A stretch of 64,000 nt of DNA from Allodiplogaster sudhausi (taxonomy: Eukaryota > Nematoda > Chromadorea > Rhabditida > Diplogasteridae): positions 5,001 through 69,000 of the forward strand of contig CALZFC010000319.1 of the NCBI GenBank assembly GCA_945643635.1, read 5' to 3'. Below the pieces are notes generated by a model, which ran no database searches, was not told the DNA's origin, and saw only the letters and a list, made by a program, of their open reading frames with translations. Position numbers and translations under genes: made by a program. The number at the start of each line of letters is the position of its first letter. The first letter of the stretch is position 1. Positions 17,001-27,517 of this stretch are shown piece by piece.

Positions 17001-20000
17001 TTGAGGTTTAGGATAAATATATATATATATATAATAACTAATTAATTACAGTACGCCTTCACTGCTCGTGGACTATGGACGAAAGGTGGACTATTTAAAT
17101 TTTACCTTAATATTTACAAGGGTAAAATAAAATGTATATTGAGGTTTAGGATAAATATATATATATATAATAACTAATTAATTACAGTACGCCTTCACTG
17201 CTCGTGGACTATGGACGAAAGGTGGACTATTTAAATTTTATATTAATATTTACAAGGGTAAAATAAAATGTATATTGAGGTTTAGGATAAATATATATTA
17301 TATATAATAACTAATTAATTACAGTACGCCTTCACTGCTCGTGGACTATGGACGAAAGGTGGACTATTTAAATTTTATATTAATATTTACAAGGGTAAAA
17401 TAAAATGTATATTGAGGTTTAGGATAAATATATATATATATATAATAACTAATTAATTACAGTACGCCTTCACTGCTCGTGGACTATGGACGAAAGGTGG
17501 ACTATTTAAATTTTATATTAATATTTACAAGGGTAAAATAAAATGTATATTGAGGTTTAGGATAAATATATATATATATATAATAACTAATTAATTACAG
17601 TACGCCTTCACTGCTCGTGGACTATGGACGAAAGGTGGACTATTTAAATTTTATATTAATATTTACAAGGGTAAAATAAAATGTATATTGAGGTTTAGGA
17701 TAAATATATATATATAATAACTAATTAATTACAGTACGCCTTCACTGCTCGTGGACTATGGACGAAAGGTGGACTATTTAAATTTTATATTAATATTTAC
17801 AAGGGTAAAATAAAATGTATATTGAGGTTTAGGATAAATAAATATATATATATATATAACTAATTAATTACAGTACGCCTTCACTGCTCGTGGACTATGG
17901 ACGAAAGGTGGACTATTTAAATTTTATATTAATATTTACAAGGGTAAAATAAAATGTATATTGAGGTTTAGGATAAATATATATATATATAATAACTAAT
18001 TAATTACAGTACGCCTTCACTGCTCGTGGACTATGGACGAAAGGTGGACTATTTAAATTTTATATTAATATTTACAAGGGTAAAATAAAATGTATATTGA
18101 GTTTTAGGATAAATATATATATATATAATAACTAATTAATTACAGTACGCCTTCACTGCTCGTGGACTATGGACGAAAGGTGGACTATTTAAATTTTATA
18201 TTAATATTTACAATGGTAAAATAAAATGTATATTGAGGTTTAGGATAAATATATATATATAATAACTAATTAATTACAGTACGCCTTCACTGCTCGTGGA
18301 CTATGGACGAAAGGTGGACTATTTAAATTTTATATTAATATTTACAAGGGTAAAATAAAATGTATATTGAGGTTTAGGATAAATATATATATATAATAAC
18401 TAATTAATTACAGTACGCCTTCACTGCTCGTGGACTATGGACGAAAGGTGGACTATTTAAATTTTATATTAATATTTACAAGGGTAAAATAAAATGTATA
18501 TTGAGGTTTAGGATAAATATATATATATATAATAACTAATTAATTACAGTACGCCTTCACTGCTCGTGGACTATGGACGAAAGGTGAACTATTTAAATTT
18601 TATATTAATATTTACAAGGGTAAAATAAAATGTATATTGAGGTTTAGGATAAATATATATATATATAATAACTAATTAATTACAGTACGCCTTCACTGCT
18701 CGTGGACTATGGACGAAAGGTGGACTATTTAAATTTTATATTAATATTTACAAGGGTAAAATAAAATGTATATTGAGGTTTAGGATAAATATATATATAT
18801 ATAATAACTAATTAATTACAGTACGCCTTCACTGCTCGTGGACTATGGACGAAAGGTGGACTATTTAAATTTTATATTAATATTTACAAGGTAAAATAAA
18901 ATGTATATTGAGGTTTAGGATAAATATATATATATAATAACTAATTAATTACAGTACGCCTTCACTGCTCGTGGACTATGGACGAAAGGTGGACTATTTA
19001 AATTTTATATTAATATTTACAAGGGTAAAATAAAATGTATATTGAGGTTTAGGATAAATATATATATATAATAACTAATTAATTACAGTACGCCTTCACT
19101 GCTCGTGGACTATGGACGAAAGGTGGACTATTTAAATTTTACCTTAATATTTACAAGGGTAAAATAAAATGTATATTGAGGTTTAGGATAAATATATATA
19201 TATATAATAACTAATTAATTACAGTACACCTTCACTGCTCGTGGACTATGGACGAAAGGTGGACTATTTAAATTTTATATTAATCTTTACAAGGGTAAAA
19301 TAAAATGTATATTGAGGTTTAGGATAAATATATATTTATATATAATAACTAATTAATTACAGTACGCCTTCACTGCTCGTGGACTATGGACGAAAGGTGG
19401 ACTATTTAAATTTTATATTAATATTTACAAGGGTAAAATAAAATGTATATTGAGGTTTAGGATAAATATATATATATATAATAACTAATTAATTACAGTA
19501 CGTCTTCACTGCTCGTGGACTATGGACGAAAGGTGGACTATTTAAATTTTATATTAATATTTACAAGGGTAAAATAAAATGTATATTGAGGTTTAGGATA
19601 AATATATATATATATATAATAACTAATTAATTACAGTACGCCTTCACTGCTCGTGGACTATGGACGAAAGGTGGACTATTTAAATTTTATATTAATATTT
19701 ACAAGGGTAAAATAAAATGTATATTGAGGTTTAGGATAAATATATATATATAATAACTAATTAATTACAGTACGCCTTCACTGCTCGTAGACTATGGACG
19801 AAAGGTGGACTATTTAAATTTTATATTAATATTTACAAGGGTAAAATAAAATGTATATTGAGGTTTAGGATAAATATATATATATATAATAACTAATCAA
19901 TTACAGTACGCCTTCACTGCTCGTGGACTATGGACGAAAGGTGAACTATTTAAATTTTATATTAATATTTACAAGGGTAAAATAAAATGTATATTGAGGT

Positions 20001-20277
20001 TTAGGATAAATATATATATATATAATAACTAATTAATTACAGTACGCCTTCACTGCTCGTGGACTATGGACGAAAGGTGGACTATTTAAATTTTATATTA
20101 ATATTTACAAGGGTAAAATAAAATGTATATTGAGTTTTAGGATAAATATATATATATATAATAACTAATTAATTACAGTACGCCTTCACTGCTCGTGGAC
20201 TATGGACGAAAGGTGGACTATTTAAATTTTATATTAATATTTACAATGGTAAAATAAAATGTATATTGAGGTTTAGG

Positions 20278-20317
<40 letters not shown>

Positions 20318-20439
20318 ATTAGTTAATTACAGTACGCCTTCACTGCTCGTGGACTATGGACGAAAGGTGGACTATTTAAATTTTATATTAATATTTACAA
20401 GCGTAAAATAAAATGTATATTGAGGTTTAGGATAAATAA

Positions 20440-20481
<42 letters not shown>

Positions 20482-20796
20482 ACTAATTAATTACAGTACG
20501 CCTTCACTGCTCGTGGACTATGGACGAAAGGTGGACTATTTAAATTTTATATTAATATTTACAAGGGTAAAATAAAATGTATATTGAGGTTTAGGATAAA
20601 TATATATATATATATATAATAACTAATTAATTACAGTACGCCTTCACTGCTCGTGGACTATGGACGAAAGGTGGACTATTTAAATTTTATATTAATATTT
20701 ACAAGGGTAAAATAAAATGTATATTGAGGTTTAGGATAAATATATATATATAATAACTAATTAATTACAGTACGCCTTCACTGCTCGTGGACTATG
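1..20796. repeat. Satellite array, about 137-bp unit, roughly 150 copies
   Basis: A head-to-tail tandem array fills the first third of the window. Each unit has a constant part (GGTAAAATAAAATGTATATT, then GAGGTTTAGGATA), a (TA)n tract of variable length, AATAACTAATTAATTACAG, and a GC-richer core GTACGCCTTCACTGCTCG leading into two GTGGACTAT direct repeats. Successive cores lie 134-150 bp apart, and nearly all of the difference is TA-tract length. Outside that tract the units are almost identical. A two-base variant (TTTTACCTTAAT instead of TTTTATATTAAT) marks 19 units. One unit near 14,790 has lost about 13 bp (CAAGGGTAAAATA). Substitutions become more frequent after about 18,000, near the right edge. 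There is no meaningful ORF. The array runs off the left end of the window. It could be pericentromeric or subtelomeric; the sequence does not decide. Confidence 0.97.
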
Positions 20797-21071
20797 TGTG
20801 TCACGTAGTCATACTTGCTGTACGCACGTACGTATGTATGTATGTACATGTATGTACATGAACATGTAAATATGTACACGAAATTAAAGGATCGAATCCC
20901 GGAGATAACTTCTTCTGCACTTCTTCTGCTAGTCATATGCACTTCTTCTGCAGCCTAAAATTTTACACGGGATATCCTATCCTTGCTTAGTTTGAAGAAA
21001 ACATGAAACAAAAAAAATTCTGACATGGCCATTAAACTATATTACTTTATTCGTAATGAAAACAAAAATTT
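20797..21071. repeat. 5S spacer, type X (left-most copy)
   Basis: This spacer begins at the satellite junction and is the same type that separates 5S genes further right. It contains a short (GTAT)n stretch with GTACATGTATGTACATG, a GGATCGAATCC motif, three imperfect copies of CTGCACTTCTTCTG, and an A-rich stretch just before the 5S gene. The A-rich stretch supplies T-rich terminators on the minus strand. The copies at 21,190, 31,929, 32,334, 33,351 and 34,291 are the same element. No gene is seen. Confidence 0.85.
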
Positions 21072-21189
21072 GCTTACAACACCCGGGATTCCCAAGCCGT
21101 CTCCGATCCAAGTACTAACCGGGCCCAACATTGCTTAACTTGCCAGATCGGACGGGATGGCGTGTTCTCAACGTGGTATGGTCGTAAGC
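21072..21189 (-). rRNA. 5S ribosomal RNA gene
   Basis: Read on the minus strand this is a 118-nt 5S rRNA gene. It starts GCTTACGACCATACCACG and ends GGGTGTTGTAAGC, so its ends pair to form helix I. The family's conserved core is present: CATCCCGTCCGATCTGGCAA, AAGTTAAGCAA and the C-box region TAGTACTTGGATCGGAGACG. RNA polymerase III uses internal promoter elements in 5S genes, and a T5 run follows the 3' end within about 8 nt as a terminator. The RNA is part of the large ribosomal subunit. This copy has one change from the local consensus (AATGTTGG instead of AACGTTGG). The sequence is closest in memory to nematode 5S. Confidence 0.95.
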
Positions 21190-21477
21190 GAGAGAAGTAT
21201 ATGTGTGTCACGTAGTCATACTTGCTGTACGCACGTACGTATGTATGTATGTACATGTATGTACATTAACATGTAAATATGTACACGAAATTAAAGGATC
21301 GAATCCTGGATATAACTTCTTCTGCACTTCTTCTGCAAGTCATCTGCACTTCTTCTGCAGCCTAAAATTTTACATGGGATATCCTATCCTTGCTTAGTTT
21401 GAAGCCAACATGAAACAAAAAATTTCTGAAATGGCCATTAAACTATATTACTTTTTTCGTAAAGAAAACAAAAATTT
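21190..21477. repeat. 5S spacer, type X
   Basis: Same spacer as at 20,797, between two 5S genes. It carries the (GTAT)n stretch, GGATCGAATCC (here followed by a changed base), the CTGCACTTCTTCTG repeats and the A/T-rich block before the next gene. No coding potential is evident. Confidence 0.85.
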
Positions 21478-21595
21478 GCTTACAACACCCGGGATTCCCA
21501 AGCCGTCTCCGATCCAAGTACTAAGCGGGCCCAACGTTGCTTAACTTGCCAGATCGGACGGGATGGCGTGTTCTCAACGTGTTATGGTCGTAAGC
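21478..21595 (-). rRNA. 5S ribosomal RNA gene, slightly diverged
   Basis: Full-length 118-nt 5S gene on the minus strand, with two changes from the local consensus: CCGCTTAG for CCGGTTAG and ATAACACGTTGAG for ATACCACGTTGAG. Both are in positions conserved among the other copies, so this edge copy may be decaying. A T5 run follows the 3' end. Confidence 0.92.
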
Positions 21596-21680
21596 GATAA
21601 ATACCCGTCTGTATCCCGTAGATATAGCAGTTTCCATTTAATTAACTTGGTTCAAAAATAAAACAAAAAATATGCTTATT

Positions 21681-21816
21681 CTATAGGATATGAAGCGGAT
21701 AAGGTCAGATACTAAAATGCCAAGATGACTCTACATTATGTTCTTAGCCAAATGGCCAAGATGACTCTACACTCTGATCATAGCCAAAAGGCCAAGATCA
21801 CACTCTACACTCTGAC
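21681..21816 (-). pseudogene. U2 snRNA-like segment with repeated 5' stem-loop (edge copy)
   Basis: On the minus strand this contains CTTGGCCTTTTGGCTATGAT, GTGTAGAGTCATCTTGGCC and TAGTATCTGACCTTATCC, in the order of the 5' domain of U2 snRNA (stem-loop I, branch-point region, stem II). The stem-loop I portion is reiterated. See the entry at 32,824 for details. It lies in the type Y spacer upstream of a 5S gene. Confidence 0.5.
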
Positions 21817-21844
21817 AAAGGGTGATTAGGATTCTACAATAAAA

Positions 21845-21862
21845 TTGGCGCAATTGCGCCAA
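21845..21862. other. 18-bp perfect palindrome
   Basis: TTGGCGCAATTGCGCCAA is a perfect palindrome in the type Y spacer. The equivalent positions in the other spacers read TTGGCACAATTGCGCCAA, with one mismatch. It lies next to a TATAAA-containing stretch on the minus strand. Confidence 0.6.
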
Positions 21863-21905
21863 AGATTTCTGCAATCTCTACCCTTTATACCTCTGCTGTA
21901 CATTA

Positions 21906-22190
21906 GATGTCTGAAAATTTCGTGCAACCCTTTCTGAGATGTATCGAGAGCGTGTGTGGTATAGTTGCGTAGGACAATCGACTTTGATTTTTATCCTGTG
22001 TTTGTTGATTTAATAGAAAAAAAAATTTAATTTGATTGATTTCTGCAATCCATATCGTTCAGAATAAAATTATATGCATTGAAAATGACGAAGAATATTA
22101 ATGGAAGTCATTTGGTTCAAAAAGGAATAATAAAAAAGGATTAAAAACAATTGTTTCCAGAAATGTCGAAAAAGGCCGAGATCTGGCAAA
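21906..22190. other. Single-copy AT-rich stretch at the array edge
   Basis: The type Y spacer breaks off at about 21,930. The next 260 bp or so occur nowhere else in the window. They are AT-rich, with no exon-like island and no RNA gene that I recognise. At about 22,190 the sequence rejoins block sequence equivalent to 36,283 onwards. Confidence 0.6.
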
Positions 22191-22607
22191 TGAACTGCCA
22201 TTATATGGCGTCAATCACCGTATATGGGGTATGAATGTTTGGTGTGGTTTTGTATGATACGATGACGCGTCTCCCTACTGAAATGGCGATGAATACTATT
22301 GCAGGTATTCATCCAATCCGATTCCTAATTGCAACCTACTGGTGTAATTGTAAATATTTGTAATTGCTTGTAGAATGTTGTACTTGAATAATTATTAGTT
22401 GGCGGATTCATTACATCATTTCGAAGTTTTTTTTCTTTGTTTCGTTGGTTCTTTACTGTCTGTTTCGCTCGTTCTTTGCGTGATCGCTTTAATAACGATG
22501 TCGTCTTTTGTATTGTCGTACGTTGCGCGCGTTGCGGAAATGTTGCCGGACACTCTCGATATTTGCCAATCGAGTTATTGGTGTTACCATTGGGATGTTC
22601 TCGTTTG

Positions 22608-22750
22608 CAACAAGGAGGGCGAGGAAGTCCGGCCGGCTAGCGTGGGAGCGTTTTTTAAGGTCAATTTATTGAATAAGTAACGATTTCATGGTTCCTTCTT
22701 GTTTGTTGTTTGTATTGGCGTCCTTTCAAAGGGTAGTTAAATAATAATCT
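22608..22750. repeat. 143-bp segment duplicated from 24,311-24,453, at a chimeric join
   Basis: This segment matches 24,311-24,453 with a single difference (GCGTCC for GCGCCC). On its left is sequence equivalent to about 36,492-36,700, and on its right sequence equivalent to 37,915. It therefore replaces about 1.2 kb of the normal unit, including the dimeric repeat and one exon-like island. This is a rearrangement specific to the left edge of the array. Confidence 0.85.
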
Positions 22751-22825
22751 ATGGTCCCTGGAGTTAATTTGAAGGTCGAAAATATTATGAAAAAAAAAAT
22801 TCTGCTATACTACTATTTATTCCAG

Positions 22826-22930
22826 CCAGAGTTACTGAGCGATGCGTGCGCCTCCCGAGTGCCGTTGTCCCCTCAAGTGCTACGCGGGCTGCTCATGCGT
22901 GTGAACCGGGAGCATCCGCTTAAGAAATGA
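22826..22930 (+). other. Exon-like GC-rich island A (copy 1)
   Basis: The island begins after an acceptor-like TATTTATTCCAG. In its first frame it reads 34 codons (PELLSDACASRVPLSPQV, then VLRGLLMRVNREHPLKK) to a TGA. GC content is well above the flanks. No protein family is recognised. It may be a terminal exon, or internal if one of the GT sites inside it is used. The same island is at 37,990-38,094 and 53,037-53,141. Confidence 0.35.
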
Positions 22931-23307
22931 GGCTAGTGTGGAGGGGATCTTATGTTGTCACATCTTTCTTTTAATTTTCCCCTCTGCATCTTTCGCTGTT
23001 TTGAGATTTTTTAATATTTACATTTAGTTTAAGTAAGTAGCAACCAATCTTGCTTCCGAGTTCCTATTAGAAAACTAGTTTTGAATCCCCCGCCTGTGCC
23101 CAAAACTTGCTAAACTTGCTAAACATCTTGCCCTTGACCTGCTCCGAGAAAAGTAAATTTTTCTCTAGAAACAAGGCATTTTCTCCCCATAACTACGATT
23201 TTTGAACTAAAAAAGCCTTTTCTTTGCACTTTTTAAAAATGAATTTATACTTCTCAAATTGTAGGACGCTATATAGCATGTTTCCTAAGTACATTGTCCT
23301 AGTTCAG

Positions 23308-23407
23308 ATTGTCGCATTTTGCGAGGACGACGCGGACCGCCCGACAACGTGTCAACGGCGCGACTGGCGCCGGGATCCGCCGTCGACGTCACCGAATCGG
23401 AAACAAG
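23308..23407 (+). other. Exon-like GC-rich island B (copy 1)
   Basis: A 100-bp GC-rich island between an acceptor-like AGTTCAG and a donor-like AACAAG/GTTGGT. All three frames are open, so the frame cannot be chosen from this island alone. The second frame joins in phase to the island at 23,918. Copies are at 38,472-38,571 and 53,519-53,618. Confidence 0.35.
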
Positions 23408-23448
23408 GTTGGTCCTGCTTTCCACTTCTTACCTGGAAAAACCAACCT

Positions 23449-23776
23449 TATAATCTTTGTTTCCAACAACTTCAGCTCCCCCCTCGAGGGAATTTGTTTT
23501 CATGAAAAAAACCCCTTTTAGTCCTTTTTCCCTTTTACTTTTTTCGCAATTTCTTGCTTTCAAAACAAATTCAGCCCCCCCTCGAGGGAATTTTTCCATT
23601 TTGCTTCCATTTTGCTTTTTTTATTCCGTAAATTCTTGCCTTTAACCAAATTCAGCTCCCTCCCTTGATGGAATTTGTTTTCCTGTAAAAAAAAACCACC
23701 TTATAGTCCTGGTTTCCATTTTGTTTTTATCCCGCAATTTCTTGCCTTAAAACAACTTCAGCTCCCCCCTCGAGGC
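23449..23776. repeat. Tandem repeat, about 95 bp, 3.5 copies
   Basis: Four copies of an AACTTCAGCTCCCCCCTCGAGG-like motif, with T-rich filler, recur about every 95 bp. They are diverged (one reads CCCTTGATGG). The repeat lies in the putative intron between islands B and C. Copies are at 38,613-38,940 and 53,660-53,987. Confidence 0.8.
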
Positions 23777-23917
23777 CTGTGCATTCGTTGTACCATCGCC
23801 TCGGCCTTTTCAAAGCCGTGTTGAACCCCTCCATCCCCGAAAATGTCTTACGGTTTTCGTTATTCCTATAATTTAAAAGAAATTTGTAGATAAATGAAAT
23901 ATAATATTATTCAATAG

Positions 23918-26085
23918 TTGGTGGAGGCCAGCTGCTCGTCGGGCCTCGCCGTGGCCTCTTGGCGGCGGCGTCCTGGCAGTGCGGACGCCGTGGTGGAGCC
24001 CTTCGATTTTGTCAGTATTTTTGTTCCTTTAAAAAGGTTTATTTTATCACATATTATATTGCAAAATGATACTTCTTTTAATGTTTTCTTGCTAATCCGT
24101 TATTCGGATGCATTAGAAAAAAATTTAAGATTGTTTTATTAGTTGGAATCAGCCTCATGCTAGCTTGCTACAGAATGTATACTGTAGCGGCGCAACTTGC
24201 TTTGGGTTGTGCAATCGACCGGGTTACTGTATCTCCTTTGCTGTTTCAGTTATGCGCCTTCAAGCTGTTGAAGGTGGGCTTGGCGGCAAGGCTGGAGCGA
24301 GGGGCCTGGACAACAAGGAGGGCGAGGAAGTCCGGCCGGCTAGCGTGGGAGCGTTTTTTAAGGTCAATTTATTGAATAAGTAACGATTTCATGGTTCCTT
24401 CTTGTTTGTTGTTTGTATTGGCGCCCTTTCAAAGGGTAGTTAAATAATAATCTAGCGGAACTTTGTTACATTTATAGGTATGTCCTTTGCAGCACTAGTT
24501 GTAACAAAATTTATAAACGAAAATTTGTATTGCTTTTCTTAGTAATGATAATTATTTTTAATTACTTCCTTAAATGTACTGTTCTTTTTAAAACATCATC
24601 CTGATACCGAAAAACTTATGTAAGATTGGATGTAAATAATTGCCTTAACAAGACTTGTTTCCATGTATCTTACTCATCGGGATTACTGTAGTCCATACTT
24701 TCCTGACTGAAGATGGTTCATTTTTATTTGCTTCACAATTTTTTTTGACAAGAAAGCGGTATTTCTTATAAATTGTTGCTTATTTCAGCGCAAGTAACGT
24801 GCCCTGCTCGAAGAAGAAGACGGGATTAGTCGGGCGACGTGTGGACGGCGAGCTCGTGAGGGCGTACGTCTTCTACCCGTTCAGCCCTCCTTCCCATCTA
24901 AGAAAGGCGCGACATAATCTTTCTTTGTTGCTTTGGCATTGTTTAGTCATTGTATTTTCTTGCGGGTGCCTTCGCCAACCGCAATTATTTTGTCATGAAA
25001 TTAGATTAGATGTGTGATTGGAACGAAATGAACTTTCTTTCCTTGTTAAGGTTGAATAACTTTTCCAAAAGTACTTTTGATGACAAACGGTTTTTATTGT
25101 TTCTTGGTATCAAAAAGTAATGATATATAAATGAGGGAGAATCTAATTCAGGAATGGATGAAGTTGCTCGGCTTCTTTGGTGGCGGCTCGCTTCATGGTG
25201 GCGGCGGACCGGGATGCGCCCTCCCCCTCCGTGAGTATTTTTTTCTTTTTAAGTTATCGTGGCGCATATTGTAAAGACCAGGCTGCTTCTTTTAATATAT
25301 TCTTGCTTGTCCAGTATTTTTTTTAAATAAAAATCTATGTTAGCATAGGAATAACAGCTGGAAGCAGTTCAAGGTATGGATACTGTAGCGGTGCAGTATG
25401 CTTTAAGCGATCATGCTAAGCTTGACATGCGACCGCTGTCAGGCTAATAGTCTAAAACTAATAGTCTAATTTAATCATATTGTTAATCGCGCCGATAACC
25501 TTGCGCCTTTGTTTCATATTTACGGGATACAGAGGGAAATAACTGTCTAAAAAGAGAATTCCTTTAAAATGTTGAGTTATTGATATTCGTATTTAATCGT
25601 AAATTAAACAGAACAGACAAGTTGTAGGTCTTCATTGCCTGCTGTGAGGGAATCTTTTTTTGCTGCCCAAATATAAATGACATTTTTTTAAACTATTTCT
25701 ACCGTAATACTTGTTCTTTTTCTTTATCCTATTCTTTATTCTCAATCTCCCTTCACCACTCTCTTGTTTATCTTCCTCAACGTCTTCTCTTGCAGGCCAC
25801 GGCGGCCATCCCGAGACCTTCCCTTCCTCCAGTACTTCGAGTCGACCACCCGAAGAATACGAAATCAGGTATTCCTTCTTTATTTTTAAATGGGGGGGGG
25901 GGCAGCATACCAGGGTTTTCCACAGTACTTTTTACATTTCTCATTTTCACAGTTTTTTTCTCTCTTTTCCATTACATTACTGCGCCTTTTATGTGGGAAG
26001 AAGAGGAGAGGAGATTAGGCTGAGAAGGCTGCGACCCACCGACGGATCCCTTTTATTAATGTTTCTTTTTAGATTTATGCAATAA
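23918..26085 (+). CDS. Candidate spliced gene of unknown function (copy 1)
   Basis: Six GC-rich islands, each preceded by AG and followed by GT, join into one frame: 23,918-24,010, 24,250-24,362, 24,789-24,855, 25,152-25,230, 25,796-25,868 and 25,953-26,085. The first five cover about 425 nt without a stop. The sixth continues in phase to a TAA at 26,083, overlapping an AATAAA poly(A) signal at 26,081-26,086. Acceptors include TGTTTCAG, TATTTCAG and CTCTTGCAG; donors include GTCAGT, GTGAGG and GTGAGT. The G run that differs in length between copies falls in the last intron. Recognisable stretches are PCSKKKTGLVGRRVDGEL, a Gly-rich FFGGGSLHGGGGPG and HPETFPSSSTSSRPPEEYEI. I recognise no family and find no start codon; upstream exons would be needed. 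GC-rich islands are often open by chance in several frames, and an alternative frame through the second island reads into a stop after RK. Confidence 0.3.
24454..24788. other. AT-rich putative intron
   Basis: AT-rich and without exon-like features. It ends in a polypyrimidine-rich stretch and TATTTCAG. Equivalent stretches follow at 39,618-39,952 and 54,665-54,999. Confidence 0.4.
25231..25795. other. AT-rich putative intron with a copy-variable spot
   Basis: Starts with GTGAGT and ends in a long pyrimidine tract plus TTGCAG. Around 25,375 (40,539; 55,585) the three copies differ by small indels and substitutions around a TACTGTAGCGGTGCAG-like motif, which also resembles ATACTGTAGCGGCGCAAC at 24,178. 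Nothing else is recognised. Confidence 0.4.
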
Positions 26086-26222
26086 ATTAATAATTATAAA
26101 AATTATTAATGTTTCTTTTAAATATATGCTATAAATAAATATAAAAATTAATTGCACGTCATTTTATCGAGTTGCTTGGAATTTTTATCTTTATTATTTA
26201 CGGTGGATATATTCTTGTCAGA
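26086..26222. other. AT-rich region after the putative gene
   Basis: AT-rich, with two further AATAAA-like signals (for example ATAAATAAATAT near 26,131). No RNA gene or coding signal is seen. Confidence 0.4.
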
Positions 26223-26462
26223 AATTGCTGGCCGATAGTGATGGGATGAAGGGGTTCAGGCTGGAGGCCTTGGAATGACAACCAAAAAAGGGGTTTGAAA
26301 TGAATGGAGTACTTTATTAACTCTGGAGTGATCTATGTGCCTTTCGATATTGGACACGGCTTCACCTTTGTAGGAATGTTCTTCCTCTCATCATCTTTTA
26401 GTCATTCATTCCCTGTGTCCCCTTCTCTCTCTCTCTCTCTCTCTCTTGCCCTAAACATTCCG

Positions 26463-26535
26463 CTGCAGCATCACTCGTGGATGTTCGTCATCGTAGTCTG
26501 GTCGCCTGAGGACTGTCTGCACGAGTGAGCGAGAG
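26463..26535. other. Foldback core M1 with 8-bp stem
   Basis: CACTCGTG (26,472-26,479) pairs with CACGAGTG (26,520-26,527). This stem lies inside the (CT)n/(GA)n arms and encloses a GC-rich loop (GGTCGCCTGAGGAC). Compare cores M2 and M3, where the stem is kept by paired changes. I do not know whether it is transcribed. Confidence 0.5.
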
Positions 26536-26855
26536 GCAGAGAGACAGAGAGAAGGTGAGGGAAGAGAGTGAGAGGGAAAGAGAGAGACAGAGAGATAGAG
26601 AGAGAGAGTAGAATGAATTGAAAGACAGGGAGAAATGAGAGACCAAGTAAAATTCGAGAGAACCAGAGCAGTGTGTGTATGATTGTCACATATTATTTTG
26701 CTGGGAACAAATGGGATCCGTTCAACTTCTACTATCTACGTCTACTACTCTATCTTCCTCACTTCTCCCTCTTCCTCACACTCTCTCTCGCTTCTCACAC
26801 TTTCTCTTTCTCTCTCTCTCTCTCTCTCTCTTACTCTTTCTCTCTCTCTCTCTCT

Positions 26856-26892
<37 letters not shown>

Positions 26893-26905
26893 TCTCTCTA
26901 ATGCC

Positions 26906-26990
26906 ACTGCAGCGTCTCTCGTGGATGTTCTTCATGACGTTGTCTGGCCGCCACGCCGGGCTGTCTTCCTGCGCGAGAGAGCGAGAGGCA
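26906..26990. other. Foldback core M2 with compensatory stem
   Basis: CTCTCGTG (26,926-26,933) pairs with CGCGAGAG (26,972-26,979): eight pairs including one G-U. Compared with M1, the second pair has changed from A-U to U-A, so both sides changed and pairing was kept. Confidence 0.5.
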
Positions 26991-27282
26991 GAGAGACAGA
27001 GAGAAGGTGAGGGAAGAGAGAGAGAGAGAGAGAGCGAAAGAGAGAGAGAGATATAGAGAGAAAAAGAATGGATTGAAAGACAGCGAAAATGTAAGAAACC
27101 GAGTCAAATCCGAGGTTAAAACAGCGCTGCTTGTTTTTATTGTCACACATATTTTGTTGGGAACAAGTAGGAACCCTTCAGCTTCCACTACCTCCCTCTA
27201 TTTCTTCATCTTCCTCTCTTTCTCCCTCTTTCTCCCTCTTCCTCTCTCTCTCTCCCACTCTCTCTCGTGGCCTAAAGATTCC

Positions 27283-27360
27283 ACTGCAGCATCACTCGTA
27301 GATGTTCTTCATCACAGTCTGGCCGTCTCCGGGCTGTCTTCCTGTGCGAGTGAACGAGAG
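27283..27360. other. Foldback core M3 with compensatory stem
   Basis: CACTCGTA (27,293-27,300) pairs with TGCGAGTG (27,345-27,352), with one G-U. The innermost pair is A-U where M1 has G-C. The same variant is at 28,285-28,292 with 28,337-28,344. In this module the (GA)n arm is interrupted by (TTTA)n and unrelated sequence. Confidence 0.5.
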
Positions 27361-27517
27361 GCAGAGAGACAGAGATTTATTTATTTATTTATCGTACATG
27401 AAATTAATATTTCGATGTGACAGCACAAAAATATAGGAAGGAACGATTTAAATCGAATAGCGTTATATATTGGGGTGGAAGGGGGGGGGGGATAGGGATC
27501 GACGCCCACGAGTCGCA

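Noticed and set aside
1..20796. CRISPR-like array of direct repeats with variable spacers
   Set aside because: The variable part is only (TA)n of changing length, with no unique spacers; it is a eukaryotic satellite.
26673..27056. Long frames encoding Ser-Leu or Arg-Glu repeats
   Set aside because: They are simply (CT)n and (GA)n read in frame, occur on both strands and change frame with microsatellite length between units.
27460..27500. G-rich run as a possible G-quadruplex
   Set aside because: It is a single homopolymer (11 to 16 G) varying between units, without the four separated G tracts that would make the case.
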